Assembly (NCBI GenBank): GCA_944321885.1
Contig: CALUNB010000007.1
Location: 1 to 61,304, forward strand
Length of the DNA: 61,304 nt
Source: an uncultured Bacteroidales bacterium
GTDB taxonomy: Bacteria > Bacteroidota > Bacteroidia > Bacteroidales > P3
Reading direction: 5' to 3'
The notes beneath the pieces were generated by a model. That model was not told the DNA's origin. It saw only the letters and a program-made list of their open reading frames with translations, and did not search any database. The position numbers and the translations under genes were made by a program. The stretch's first letter is position 1. Each line of letters opens with the position of its first letter. Of the stretch, positions 28,501-36,476 are shown piece by piece.

Positions 28501-29052
28501 GAGCATTGGGCTAATTTGCGGGGGCGGAAGCTCAATTTCGGGGCGGTCATCACTGCGGCGGCCCATCTTGTGACCAAGAACGGGAACGGTTACGGGCGTT
28601 GCACGGTGGAGGATTTCGATGAATCGATGGAGTTGACTCTTTTCGGGGAAGACTACCTGAGGTTCAGGCATTTGCTTAATGTCGGGGAGTTCGTTTACAT
28701 CTATGCCGAAATCCGTCCGCGCTGGAACCGGGAAGGGGGCGAGTTGGAGTTGAAGGTCTTGAACATGATTCCTTTGGCTGACTTGATGGACAAGAATACC
28801 CGCCAGGTGGAAATGCTATTGGACTTGCAGGATATCACTCCGGACTTCACGCAGAAAATGAAAGATTTGTGCAAGGAATACATGATCCCGAAAAAGGCGG
28901 CGGCGAGCGGAGGGGCTTCGGTCAATTTCCATGTGGTGGACCACCAGGCGGCTTTGAGTTTGAACATGCCCCTGCATATCAAGGTAAAGGCTTCGGATTT
29001 CGTGCCGGCTTTGAAGGCTTCGGACCTGAAGATGGAAATCCATTTGAAATGA
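25552..29052 (+). CDS. dnaE: DNA polymerase III alpha subunit
   Basis: The replicative polymerase. An N-terminal PHP domain is visible (FAHLHLHTLYSVLDGASKI, ITDHGNMYGV). The palm has the catalytic aspartates in MPDIDVDFDD near residues 400-404, after the GPGRGSAAGSAIAYCIGI nucleotide-binding stretch. The C-terminal OB fold is around residues 1000-1070. The length of 1166 residues is complete for a Bacteroidota DnaE. I prefer the ATG at 25552 over the GTG just before it. Thioredoxin follows, a common arrangement in the phylum. Confidence 0.97.
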   Translation: MPYFAHLHLHTLYSVLDGASKIPALMQKAKDFGMDAVAITDHGNMYGVMEFVSEAQKAGIKPIVGCEVYVAPKSRFEKTGREERSSYHLILLAKNATGYHNLVKLCSFSQRKEAFYYKPRIDHTLLEQYHEGIIACSACLAGEIPQAILSGQEEQLKENISFYQRLFGEDYYFEVQKHGHPEQELVNERIEQLSAEYGIKCVATNDVHFVEADDYQAHRILICLNTGKKLNEETKMLYTGQEYFKNGDEMASLFPGHPEYLENTREIVEKVETYKLTHDILLPKFTLPEPFTSDMDYLRHITYEGAKQRYGEDFEENGKVKERIDFELATIERMGFPGYFLIVWDFIRAAREMGVLVGPGRGSAAGSAIAYCIGITNVDPIKYDLLFERFLNPGRISMPDIDVDFDDVGRERVIKYVVDKYGAERVSQIITYGTMAAKSAIKDVARVLDLPLPESKRLADLVPETPGMTLPKAFKEVPQLKEEMETSPNELVRKTLKYACQLEGCIRSVGTHACGMIIAPEDLVEYVPTGIAKDSDMPVTQYEGKYVESVGLLKMDFLGLKTLTIIKGALDNIRRRHGIEVDIDHIPLDDHETYELFGRGDTNGIFQFESDGMKKYLRELKPNRLEDIIAMNALYRPGPMEYIPQFINRKFGREKIEYDLPDMEEYLKDTYGVTVYQEQVMLLSQKLADFSKAEADTLRKAMGKKQKETLAKMKTGFMEGCAKHGYEQKVCDKIWTDWEAFASYAFNKSHATCYAWVAYQTAYLKAHYPAEFMASVLTNNLNDITKISFYMDECKRMKIDLLGPDVNESMPSFTVNKAGAIRFGLSGIKNVGTAVVDLLVAEREQNGPYQDIVDFVKRSNLKGMNRRCMEALAKAGAFDSLGNIPRSLFFYQKPGENQTFTEKLLHYAAQYQSNQSAAQTDLFGEVQTISVAEIDLPEVEPWSKVEQLSNEKEVVGFFISGHPLETYQLELKQFSTTNIAAIKEHWANLRGRKLNFGAVITAAAHLVTKNGNGYGRCTVEDFDESMELTLFGEDYLRFRHLLNVGEFVYIYAEIRPRWNREGGELELKVLNMIPLADLMDKNTRQVEMLLDLQDITPDFTQKMKDLCKEYMIPKKAAASGGASVNFHVVDHQAALSLNMPLHIKVKASDFVPALKASDLKMEIHLK

Positions 29053-29141
29053 GCTTAGGCGGAACCGTCCGGAAAGGGCTTGGAACGCTTTTGTCCGCTT
29101 TCCGGGAGGACCACCGGCTTGCGCTTTTTGGCCGGGACGGA

Positions 29142-29172
29142 TTGCATGGTTGACAAATTTGATGTAAATTCG
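29142..29172 (+). promoter_or_regulatory. Predicted promoter for trxA
   Basis: TTG at 29142-29144, 20 bases, then TAAATTCG at 29165-29172 (one mismatch to TAnnTTTG). The trxA start lies 100 bases downstream. Confidence 0.45.
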
Positions 29173-29272
29173 CTTTTCATAAATCATGGTGCCGGGTGGT
29201 TTCCCGATGGCGTGGATCTATCGGGTTCCTTTGGGGTACCTCCGAACGTATAACCTTAAAATACAAGACACA

Positions 29273-29590
29273 ATGGCAACAACATTCACCGATGTGAACT
29301 TCGAAGAACTGGCGCTCAAGGCCACAACTCCTGTCATGGTAGATTTCGGTGCCGCTTGGTGCGGTCCTTGCAACGCGATTGCTCCCGTGGTGGACAAATT
29401 GGCTGAAGAATATGCCGGAAAAATCGTAATTGGCAAAATCGATGTGGACGCCTGCCCCGAAGTGACCAAGAAATACAAGGTCCGCAACATCCCCACGATT
29501 TTGTTCATGAAGAACGGCGAAGTGGTGGACAAGCACGTGGGTAGCACCAACGAAGGCGACTTGCGCAAGAAACTCGAAGCTTTGCTGTAG
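29273..29590 (+). CDS. trxA: Thioredoxin
   Basis: The start at 29273 gives MATTFTDVNFEELALKATTP and a 105-residue protein of normal length. The active site is WCGPC at residues 29-33, with the cis-Pro in RNIPTILFMKNG. It reduces cytosolic disulfides, including those of ribonucleotide reductase. It lacks a signal peptide. The DUF58 gene follows after 18 bases and may be co-transcribed. Confidence 0.95.
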   Translation: MATTFTDVNFEELALKATTPVMVDFGAAWCGPCNAIAPVVDKLAEEYAGKIVIGKIDVDACPEVTKKYKVRNIPTILFMKNGEVVDKHVGSTNEGDLRKKLEALL

Positions 29591-29608
29591 TCGCAGTTCC
29601 CCTTTTCC

Positions 29609-30559
29609 ATGTCTGAAGAATTTTACAGGCAGATAACCGAGCCCTTCTCATCTTTGGAGCTTTTGGCTTCCCAGGTTGTGGAGGGCTTTATTACAGGCTT
29701 GCACAAAAGCCCTTTCCATGGGTTTTCGGTGGAATTCGCCGAACACCGTCAATATAATCCGGGTGAGTCCGTCCGCCATGTGGACTGGAAATTGTACGGG
29801 AGGACCGACCGTTTATATGTGAAGAAATTCCAAGAGGAAACCAATCTCAGGTGCCATATTCTCATCGACACCTCTTCTTCGATGTATTTTCCTGTTTCCG
29901 GGCGCCGGGACTTGGCGCATTTGGATAAATTAGGCTTTTCGTTGTGTGCGTCGGCGGTCTTGGCCAAGATGTTGGTGCGTCAGCGGGACGCGGTGGGTTT
30001 GAAGTTTTTCAGCGAGAAGGATGCGTCCCAGACCGAGGTCAAGTCGAGCTCGGCCCATGCCCGTTATTTGATTTCCGAGTTGGAAAAACGTTTGGACCCG
30101 GTACGGCGGGAAGCTGTTTTGCAATCGGATTCCAACATCGTGGAAACCTTGCATTTGGCCGCCGAACAGATTCACAAGCGTTCGTTGATTATCCTTTTCA
30201 GCGACATGTTCGACGGGGAAGCAGATCCCGCTGGGCTGATGGGAGCCTTGCAGCATCTCAAATACCGGAACAACGAAGTGATTCTTTTCCATGTGACCGA
30301 ACAGGAGCGGGAGGCGGATTTCGTATTCCCGGCCAAGCATTATTGTTTGGTGGATATGGAAAGCGGTAAGGAAATAAAGCTGAGCCCGGCCCAGTACAGG
30401 GAAGCCTATACGGCACGTTACGGGGCCTTCTTGGATATGCTCAAGGGGCATTGCGAACAATACGGGATTGACTTCGTGGAGGCGGATATCCGTAAGGGTT
30501 TCGTCCCTGTCTTGCAGGCATATATGGTGAAAAGGCAACGGATATCCGGTTTAAAATAA
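29609..30559 (+). CDS. DUF58 domain protein (von Willebrand-like)
   Basis: This 316-residue soluble protein contains the DUF58 hallmark EFAEHRQYNPGESVRHVDWKLYGRTDRLYVK. A MIDAS-like DTSSSMYF and a later ILFSDMFDG follow, giving a vWA-type fold. DUF58 genes usually sit with MoxR ATPases and vWA membrane proteins in oxygen-tolerance (Bat) clusters; here none is nearby. The TAA stop codon lies inside the terminal repeat of element E1. Confidence 0.88.
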   Translation: MSEEFYRQITEPFSSLELLASQVVEGFITGLHKSPFHGFSVEFAEHRQYNPGESVRHVDWKLYGRTDRLYVKKFQEETNLRCHILIDTSSSMYFPVSGRRDLAHLDKLGFSLCASAVLAKMLVRQRDAVGLKFFSEKDASQTEVKSSSAHARYLISELEKRLDPVRREAVLQSDSNIVETLHLAAEQIHKRSLIILFSDMFDGEADPAGLMGALQHLKYRNNEVILFHVTEQEREADFVFPAKHYCLVDMESGKEIKLSPAQYREAYTARYGAFLDMLKGHCEQYGIDFVEADIRKGFVPVLQAYMVKRQRISGLK

Positions 30560-30619
30560 ACTGCAAGCCGGGCGCAGAGCCGAACGAAGTCCGGGCTATG
30601 CCGAGGCGCCGCGTTTATT
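30555..30619 (+). repeat. Family E element, copy E1
   Basis: Short imperfect inverted ends (AATAAACTGC and GCGTTTATT) enclose about 65 bases with GCAAGCCGGGCGCAGAGCCG. Related sequence lies at 39782-39935, and a right-end fragment near 22470. The left end supplies the stop codon of the DUF58 gene. Confidence 0.55.
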
Positions 30620-30661
30620 GGAAACGAAGTTTAAAATAAATTCATATATTTGCCCTTTGGC

Positions 30662-30899
30662 GAAGATAGCTTGGCCTCGGCAAAGCTCAAGTAAGGCAGC
30701 GCTTGGCTTTGCGCTCGACTTTCGCTATCGTTGCTGCTTCGCAGCGAAGATAGCTTGGCCTCGGCAAAGCTCAAGTGGGGTGCGCTTGGCTTTGCGCTCG
30801 ACTTTCGCTATCGTTGCTGCTTCGCAGCGAAGATAGCTTGGTCTCGGCAAAGCTCAAGTGGGGTGCGCTTGGCTTTGCGCTCGACTTTCGCTATCTTTG
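30662..30899 (+). repeat. Family C promoter-bearing repeat, three tandem units
   Basis: Three units with a period of 83-84 bases start at 30662, 30746 and 30829. Each runs from GAAGATAGCTTGG through CTTTGCGCTCGACTTTCGCTATC. Only the last unit ends in TATCTTTG; the first two read TATCGTTG. Ends are short inverted repeats (GAAGATAGC and GCTATCTT). Other copies are at 35314, 35403 and 53278 and inside the long family A elements. Confidence 0.88.
30869..30899 (+). promoter_or_regulatory. Predicted promoter in the last family C unit
   Basis: TTG at 30869-30871, a 20-base spacer, then TATCTTTG at 30892-30899. It is oriented toward the lipoprotein gene at 30986, leaving a leader of about 80 bases. 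Confidence 0.65.
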
Positions 30900-30985
30900 C
30901 GCGTTCGTCCGGGCAGTCCGCAAGCTCTGCGCTCTTGGTTCTGCAAGAGGATTATAGAAGATTTAAAACCAAAAACAATACGACA

Positions 30986-32803
30986 ATGAAGAAAGCACAG
31001 TTTATTGGTGTTTCATTGGTTCTCGGCTTGGGTGTACTGTTTTCATCCTGCGAGAGTCTCAAGAAAATGGCAAAGAACCATGCCAATGTGACGTACACGG
31101 TAGCACCTAATCCGCTCGAAATGCACGGGGATAAAGTGAAGGTCGAAATCAATGGTACCGTTCCTCCCAAATATTTCTGGAACAAGGCTGTGGTGGTTTT
31201 CCAACCCACGTTGGTTTATGAAGGAGGCCAATACGACCTCAAACCGCTTATCTTGCGTGGTGCCAAGACCCAAGGGGAAGGTATCATGATTGATAACAAA
31301 TTGGGTGGGAATTTCTCCTATTCCGAAGAGTTCGACTATGTTCCTGCGATGGCCCAGAGCCAGTTGGTGGTAAATCCAGTGGGTTATCCGGAAAAGAAAG
31401 CCGAAGGCCAGGATGTGACCAACGCTGCTCAGGCTTCCGAAATCGCCAAGAACGTGAAATTGGGCGACCGGGTCGTAGCCGAAGGTATGATGGCCACGGC
31501 GACCTATTTCGACAAGGAATCTTCCAAGTTGGCCATGGTTCCCCACAAATATGAAAAGGAAACCGTCATTCCCCATACCGCTTACATTTACTATTTGGTG
31601 GATACCTACAATCTGAACTGGCGTCTGGAATTGAACAAGACGGCGGAAGCCAAGGCAGGCATCCGTATCCTGGACAGCTTGTTTGAAACCGGTATGGCCA
31701 TGAAGTCGGTGGACATCAAAGCGTGGGCTTCGCCCGAAGGGGAAGAATCCCGCAACCAGAATTTGTCCGATAATCGTGCCAAGACGGCTGTCAAGTATTT
31801 CAACACGGCTTACAACAACGCAGTCAAGAAGATTGCCCGTAAGTTGAAAGTGAAGACTTCGGCTATCAAGCAGGATATCGAACCTACGATGGAGTCGATG
31901 GGTGAAGATTGGGACAAGTTCATTGCCGACTTGCGTGCTTCGGACATCGCTGACAAGAACACGATTATCAACGTGATTTCTTCGCATGCCGACCGCGATG
32001 CCCGTGAACAGGAAATCCGCAACATGACGGTGATTTACAAGGAAATCGAAGATGAAATCCTGCCTCCGTTGCGTCGTGCCCAGATTTCGGTGGAATTCCT
32101 CGAACCCAAGAAGACGGATGAAGAAATCGCCCGTCTGTCGTTGGTGGCTCCCGATTCCTTGAAACTGGAGGAACTTCTTTATGCGGCCACTTTGACTGAA
32201 GACAAGGACAACCAGCTCAAGATTTACTTGTCGGCCACTTCGGTTTATCCGGAAGATTTCCGTGGCTTCACCAATGCCGCTGCCTTGCAGTACGAAAAGA
32301 AGCAATACGATGAAGCCCAGAAGTTGCTCGAAACCGCGAATGGTTTGCAACCCAACAACGGGGCTGTATTGAACAATCTGGGTGCCGTGGCTTTGGCCAA
32401 GGGTGATTTGGAAAATGCCCGTGCTTATTTCGAAAACGCTGTTAAGGCTGGCAATCCTGAAGCCGCCTACAACATGGGTGTATTCCAAATCAAGGACGGT
32501 GAATATGCCCAAGCCGTTGCTTCCTTGGGCTCCGACAAGTGCATGTACAACTTGGCTTTGGCCCAGTTGCTGAATGGCAAGATTGACGAAGCCAAGGGTA
32601 CTTTGAACTGCATGCAGGAAAAGACTCCGGATGCTTATTACCTGTTGGCTGTATGCGCTGCCCGTCAGGATGCCAAGGCCGATGTCATCAGCAATTTGCG
32701 TCAGGCCATCCAAGGCAAGGCTGCTTTGAAGGCCCAGGCCCAGAAGGATGTTGAATTCCTCGAATTGAGGGGAGATGCCGAATTCCAAGGTTTGGTAAAA
32801 TAA
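30986..32803 (+). CDS. TPR lipoprotein with OmpA-like segment
   Basis: The start at 30986 gives a lipoprotein signal peptide with lipobox LFSSC at Cys21. The in-frame codons upstream belong to the family C repeats and are not real. The 605-residue protein has an N-terminal beta-rich region. A segment follows with KAWASPEGEESRNQNLSDNRAKTAV and later SSHADRDAREQEIRNM, which resembles OmpA-type peptidoglycan-binding folds. The C-terminus (about residues 400-560) consists of TPR-like repeats. It is probably an envelope scaffold, with partners unknown. Confidence 0.82.
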   Translation: MKKAQFIGVSLVLGLGVLFSSCESLKKMAKNHANVTYTVAPNPLEMHGDKVKVEINGTVPPKYFWNKAVVVFQPTLVYEGGQYDLKPLILRGAKTQGEGIMIDNKLGGNFSYSEEFDYVPAMAQSQLVVNPVGYPEKKAEGQDVTNAAQASEIAKNVKLGDRVVAEGMMATATYFDKESSKLAMVPHKYEKETVIPHTAYIYYLVDTYNLNWRLELNKTAEAKAGIRILDSLFETGMAMKSVDIKAWASPEGEESRNQNLSDNRAKTAVKYFNTAYNNAVKKIARKLKVKTSAIKQDIEPTMESMGEDWDKFIADLRASDIADKNTIINVISSHADRDAREQEIRNMTVIYKEIEDEILPPLRRAQISVEFLEPKKTDEEIARLSLVAPDSLKLEELLYAATLTEDKDNQLKIYLSATSVYPEDFRGFTNAAALQYEKKQYDEAQKLLETANGLQPNNGAVLNNLGAVALAKGDLENARAYFENAVKAGNPEAAYNMGVFQIKDGEYAQAVASLGSDKCMYNLALAQLLNGKIDEAKGTLNCMQEKTPDAYYLLAVCAARQDAKADVISNLRQAIQGKAALKAQAQKDVEFLELRGDAEFQGLVK

Positions 32804-32815
32804 TTCCCGGCGCGT

Positions 32816-32876
32816 AAGAAGCTGTTTAAAATTTCTTGCAATCCTGGAAAGGTTGAAAAATTTAAACAGCTTCTAA
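32816..32876 (+). repeat. Family A minimal copy A3 (61 bp)
   Basis: Only the two ends remain, AAGAAGCTGTTTAAAATTTC and TTTAAACAGCTTCTAA, joined by about 25 bases (ATCCTGGAAAGGTTG). This is an internally deleted version of the 210-415 bp elements, and it can fold as one hairpin. Confidence 0.9.
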
Positions 32877-32887
32877 ATTTTGCGCGG

Positions 32888-32927
32888 AAAAAAGGGGGCG
32901 TGGCTATTTGGTCACGCCCCCTTTTTT
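32888..32927. terminator. Bidirectional terminator
   Basis: A-run, GGGGGCGTG, 10-base loop, CACGCCCCC, T-run. The symmetric A and T tracts suit the convergent lipoprotein and radC genes. Confidence 0.9.
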
Positions 32928-32931
32928 GCAT

Positions 32932-32970
32932 GGCGGCGCGTGATAATGGTGAGCTGCAAGACACGCCGCC
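32932..32970. repeat. Family B mini-copy B7
   Basis: GGCGGCGCGTGATAATGG at the left and the inverted CACGCCGCC at the right, 39 bases in all. This is a deleted form of the family B element with a trace of the internal GCTGCAAG. Confidence 0.6.
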
Positions 32971-33095
32971 GGAAATTCTTTGAAAGATGTGTAGGCTTGC
33001 GCTGATTTTGAAGGCCTTGGTGTTAAGAATGCGGGAGGTGTATTGTATTACGGAAAAAGGAGGTGGACCGTGGAGAGGGGAGAACCTTTTGCCTC

Positions 33096-33851
33096 TTATG
33101 GTACCATGGCCCTGAAATCCTGGATATGTTGTTTGATGACCAAGTTGTGGTCTGAAAAGCTGAAATAGCGGTTGTTGCCAATGATGATGTGGTCGAAGAC
33201 ATGCAGGTCGAGCAGGCGAGCCCCTTCGCAAATCTTTTGGGTCACATTGATGTCTTCCGGACTGGGTTGGAGATTGCCGGAAGGATGGTTGTGGGCCAGG
33301 ATCATGCCGCAGCAATGTTCGTCGATGGCGAATTTGAAAATTTTCCGTGCGTCCACCGTGGTACAGGCCAAGCCGCCTTCGCTGATGAGCACCTTGCGGA
33401 CTAGTTTGCCTGCCTGCGAGAGCAGCAGGACAAAAAAGCGTTCGTAGGGACAGGCAAGGTCTTTTTGCAGGAACCGGAAGGCTTTTTCGCTGGAATTGAT
33501 GAGATGTTCCTCTTCTTTGGGTGGGATGCAGCTCCGTCGCCCCAACTCCAGTGCGGCTACGATATGTGCGGCCTTGGCTTCCCCTATGCCGCTGAATTTT
33601 CGGACCAGTTCCTTGGCCGAGCGGCGGCTTAGCGACAAGAGGTTTCCGTTGAAATGTTCCAGTATTTTCTTGGCTATGTCCAAGGCGGAGTATCGGCCGG
33701 TCCCGCTGCCGATGAGGATGGCGAGCAACTCCTCGTCCGTCAATTGGTCCGGATTGCCGGAAAGGAGCTTCTCACGGGGCCGATCTTGCGGGTCCCATTG
33801 GTTGATGGGTAGGTAGTGTTTCTTTTGAAGGGTAAAAATCTCGGAGTCCAT
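33096..33851 (-). CDS. radC: RadC-family JAB-domain protein
   Basis: This 251-residue protein has an N-terminal helix-hairpin-helix part (ELVRKFSGIGEAKAAHIVAALELG). The JAB/MPN metalloprotease-like domain follows, with the zinc motif AHNHPSGNLQPSPEDI (HxHx then D). The name comes from an old DNA-repair assignment that is not well supported; the biochemical role is unknown. Length is near the usual 225-250. It is convergent with the lipoprotein gene. Confidence 0.92.
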   Translation of the reverse strand: MDSEIFTLQKKHYLPINQWDPQDRPREKLLSGNPDQLTDEELLAILIGSGTGRYSALDIAKKILEHFNGNLLSLSRRSAKELVRKFSGIGEAKAAHIVAALELGRRSCIPPKEEEHLINSSEKAFRFLQKDLACPYERFFVLLLSQAGKLVRKVLISEGGLACTTVDARKIFKFAIDEHCCGMILAHNHPSGNLQPSPEDINVTQKICEGARLLDLHVFDHIIIGNNRYFSFSDHNLVIKQHIQDFRAMVP

Positions 33852-33927
33852 GCATGCGTTTTATCTAATAAACGCATGGGGTGGGATTTTATCGGCATCC
33901 CAGGAAAAAACGGTTTGGGAAAAGCTA

Positions 33928-34212
33928 AAGAAGCTGTTTAAATTTATTTGTTTAGGCCATCGGGAGGGGATTTGGAGGGATGGTGCGGCGTTTTTCAAAG
34001 GAGGATAGCCAAGCTATCGGACGAGAAAAACGCAAACGATAGCGAAAGTCAAGCGGAATCAAAGCATGCTTTGATTTCTCCGGGACCAAGCTATCTTCGA
34101 GCATCGCTCAAGCAAGACCCGGAATAGCCCCCGATGGGCAAACAAAATCCTGAAACCGGTCCCTGGAAATCCAGCCTTTTCAGGGTTGTAAGAAATTTTA
34201 AACAGTTTCTAA
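33928..34212 (-). repeat. Family A copy A4, reverse orientation (~285 bp)
   Basis: Reverse orientation relative to A2: it begins AAGAAGCTGTTTAAATTTA and ends AAATTTTAAACAGTTTCT. It includes module C but not module D. The terminal bases at 34209-34212 overlap the stop codon of the AI-2E-type permease gene. Confidence 0.9.
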
Positions 34213-35288
34213 ATGTTCCGTGTCAGTTCCCGGACGATTTTGGTTTCCTTGAAGAACTCCTTGGCAAAGATGCGCAGCACCGTGTAGAACGGGATGGCTA
34301 GGACCATGCCCCAGGTCCCGACCAGGTGGCCGGCAATCAGGATGACCAAGAAAATTTCCAAGGGGTGCGCTTTGACGCTGGTGGAGTAGATGTAGGTCTG
34401 CAACAGCATATTGTCAATCATGTTGCCGCCGACGAATACACCTATTACCTTGACAATCATCCAGAACAATTCCATGCTCATACCTAACTCCAGGTTGTTC
34501 AGAATCGTGACGAGGCAGGTCAGCACAGCTCCGATGACGGGTCCGATGTAAGGGATAATGTTGAGGAAACCGCCGATACACCCGTACAGGAGTGCGTTTT
34601 CGATGCCGAAGGCCCAAAGTCCGAGCGAGAGGATGGTCATCATGCAGAGCATCTCGACCGACAGGCCTACGAAATAGCGGGTCAAGAGATATTCGGAAGA
34701 TTTCAGGACATTTTCGAAGCGGGGCAGGTACCGGTCGGGGATGAACATGAAAACTCCTTTCTTGAACAGCTGTTCGTCCCGGAGGAAGAAAAAGGCGATG
34801 AAAATCGTGGAGAAAAGGCCCACGCAGAAGGAGGAAACCTTGTTGACCGTGTTGAGAAGGAATCCTTCTATGTCGAGCGTTTTCCAGAATTGGGCCAGGG
34901 CGTTGCTGATGGTCGTGTTGACCTCTTCCCGGCTGATGTAGATATTTTTTTCAGCCAGCCAGGACAAGAAACTGTCAATCCAGACGGAGGTCTGGGAGGC
35001 GATTTGGGTGTAGTCCAAGCGGGAGAGTTCTTGCAATTGTTTAACTAACAAGGGGAATATCAGGAGGCAGATTCCACCGACCACACCTAAGACGATAACG
35101 AGCGAGATGATACTGCACAGGGCGTAAGGGAAGGAGAGCCGGTTGTGCAGGAACTGGACCAAAGGTCGGCCCAGCATCGAAACCAGGAAGGCTATCAGGA
35201 CATAGATAATCAAGTCTGAAAGCCAATAGAGCGCGGCCACGGCCGCCAAAAGCCCGAGGATGATACCGATGATTCTTCGCTTGCTCAT
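34209..35288 (-). CDS. AI-2E/PurR-family permease (TqsA/PerM-like)
   Basis: This 359-residue membrane protein has about eight hydrophobic segments. Its C-terminal core, with NIIPYIGPVIGAV and later VGTWGMVLAIPFYTVLRIFAKEF, is characteristic of the AI-2E transporter superfamily. Members export autoinducer-2 or exchange ions; the substrate here is unknown. The stop codon is formed at the edge of repeat A4. A promoter carried by a family C repeat lies just upstream. Confidence 0.9.
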   Translation of the reverse strand: MSKRRIIGIILGLLAAVAALYWLSDLIIYVLIAFLVSMLGRPLVQFLHNRLSFPYALCSIISLVIVLGVVGGICLLIFPLLVKQLQELSRLDYTQIASQTSVWIDSFLSWLAEKNIYISREEVNTTISNALAQFWKTLDIEGFLLNTVNKVSSFCVGLFSTIFIAFFFLRDEQLFKKGVFMFIPDRYLPRFENVLKSSEYLLTRYFVGLSVEMLCMMTILSLGLWAFGIENALLYGCIGGFLNIIPYIGPVIGAVLTCLVTILNNLELGMSMELFWMIVKVIGVFVGGNMIDNMLLQTYIYSTSVKAHPLEIFLVILIAGHLVGTWGMVLAIPFYTVLRIFAKEFFKETKIVRELTRNI

Positions 35289-35313
35289 CTTGCAGGTGTT
35301 TTAATAAAGTCCT

Positions 35314-35345
35314 CAAAGATAGCGAAAGTCGAGGGCAGAGACAAA
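35314..35345 (-). promoter_or_regulatory. Predicted promoter in family C copy C2a
   Basis: On the minus strand: TTTG at 35345-35342, a 20-base spacer, then TATCTTTG at 35321-35314. It points into the permease gene, whose ATG is 25 bases downstream. This is a full match to the phylum consensus. Confidence 0.72.
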
Positions 35346-35480
35346 CGGAAACACAGTTTCCAGTTTGGCTATGCCGAACCGAATCTTATCTTCGACGACA
35401 GTCAAAGATAGCGAAAGTCGAGGGCAGAGCCGAACTTGTTCGAGCTATGCCGAGACCAAGCTATCTTCGACGACAGTCAA
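35314..35480 (-). repeat. Family C repeats C2a and C2b
   Basis: Two units in the minus direction. C2a is about 35314-35394 and is nearly identical to C3 at 53293-53377. C2b is about 35403-35469. A scrap of a third begins near 35475. The second unit has a poorer -33 box (TTCG). They fill the gap between rsgA and the permease gene. Confidence 0.85.
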
Positions 35481-35488
35481 AGATACGC

Positions 35489-36460
35489 TTATTTCCGCTC
35501 CTGCTTGTTGTCAATCAAACTGGGAGCCGGAACTTCTTCCCCGTGCAGGATGTTGAGGTAGCTTTTGTAACGGAGCATGGAAACGGATCCCTCCTCGACG
35601 GCTTGTTTGACGGCGCAGCCCGGTTCGTGTTCGTGGGTACAGTTGCTGAAACGGCACTGGGGCAGCAATTCCTTCATTTCGGGAAAGTAGAGTGCCAATT
35701 CGTCCTTGGTGAAGCGGACCATGCCGAATTCCTTGATTCCCGGTGTGTCGATGATGAAAGTCTGTTCCCAAAGCGGGTACATGCGGGCGTAGGTCGTGGT
35801 GTGCTTCCCTTTGAGATGGGTTTGGGAGATTTCCCCGATACGGATGTCCAAGGACGGGGCGAGACAATGGACCAAGGCCGATTTCCCCACGCCGGAATTG
35901 CCTGCGAACAGGCATGTATTCCCGTCCATGCGCTTTTTGAGTTCATCCATGCCTTCTCCTGTCAAGGTGCTGGTACGGAGCACCGGGTATCCGATGGCAC
36001 GGTAAATGCGGGCGTATTCCTTCCACTCGGCATCCAGCCCGGCATCGAAAAGGTCGCATTTGTTGAACACCATGCTGACCGGGACGTGGTAGGCTTGGGC
36101 GGTGACCAAGAAACGGTCGATGAAGCCTTGGGGAGTCCGGGGTTGGCTCAGCCCGACCACAAGGAAAGCCATGTCGATATTGGCGGCAAGGATATGGGTC
36201 TGCTTGGACAAGTTGACCGATTTGCGGATGATGCAGTTCTTGCGCTCTTCCACGGCGGTAATCCAAGCGCCGGGTAAACCGGTTCCTGCCGAGATTTTAG
36301 GGTCGCATTCCAATTCGACCCAATCGCCCACGGCAACAGGGTTGGTAGTCTTGAGACCTTTTATCCGGAAATTCCCTTTGATTTTGCAGGCATAGGTCTG
36401 CCCGTCCTCGGCTTCCACCTCGTGCCAGTTTCCGGTGCTGCTTGTCACTTTTCCTTTCAC
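35489..36460 (-). CDS. rsgA: Ribosome small-subunit-dependent GTPase A
   Basis: RsgA is a circularly permuted GTPase that checks late 30S assembly. The 323-residue protein shows an OB fold at the N-terminus and permuted G motifs: NKCDLF (G4), GNSGVGKSALVHCL (G1), DTPGIKEFG (G3). The zinc-binding CRFSNCTHEHEPGCAVKQAV follows. Length and motifs are complete. The ABC exporter gene lies 16 bases upstream in the same direction. Confidence 0.96.
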   Translation of the reverse strand: MKGKVTSSTGNWHEVEAEDGQTYACKIKGNFRIKGLKTTNPVAVGDWVELECDPKISAGTGLPGAWITAVEERKNCIIRKSVNLSKQTHILAANIDMAFLVVGLSQPRTPQGFIDRFLVTAQAYHVPVSMVFNKCDLFDAGLDAEWKEYARIYRAIGYPVLRTSTLTGEGMDELKKRMDGNTCLFAGNSGVGKSALVHCLAPSLDIRIGEISQTHLKGKHTTTYARMYPLWEQTFIIDTPGIKEFGMVRFTKDELALYFPEMKELLPQCRFSNCTHEHEPGCAVKQAVEEGSVSMLRYKSYLNILHGEEVPAPSLIDNKQERK

Positions 36461-36476
36461 GGTCCGGGCGTTTTGA

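Noticed and set aside
24811..28671. Large antisense frames opposite dnaE and other genes (for example 26830-28671)
   Set aside because: They follow the codon pattern of the strongly supported sense genes and lack any domain signature.
30662..30899. Possible CRISPR array
   Set aside because: The tandem units are contiguous 83-84 base copies without unique spacers, and no cas genes are present.
30618..30985. Long in-frame N-terminal extension of the lipoprotein with repeated LALRSTFAI blocks
   Set aside because: The frame stays open only because the family C units are about 84 bases long, a multiple of three; the lipoprotein signal peptide starts at 30986 behind a promoter.
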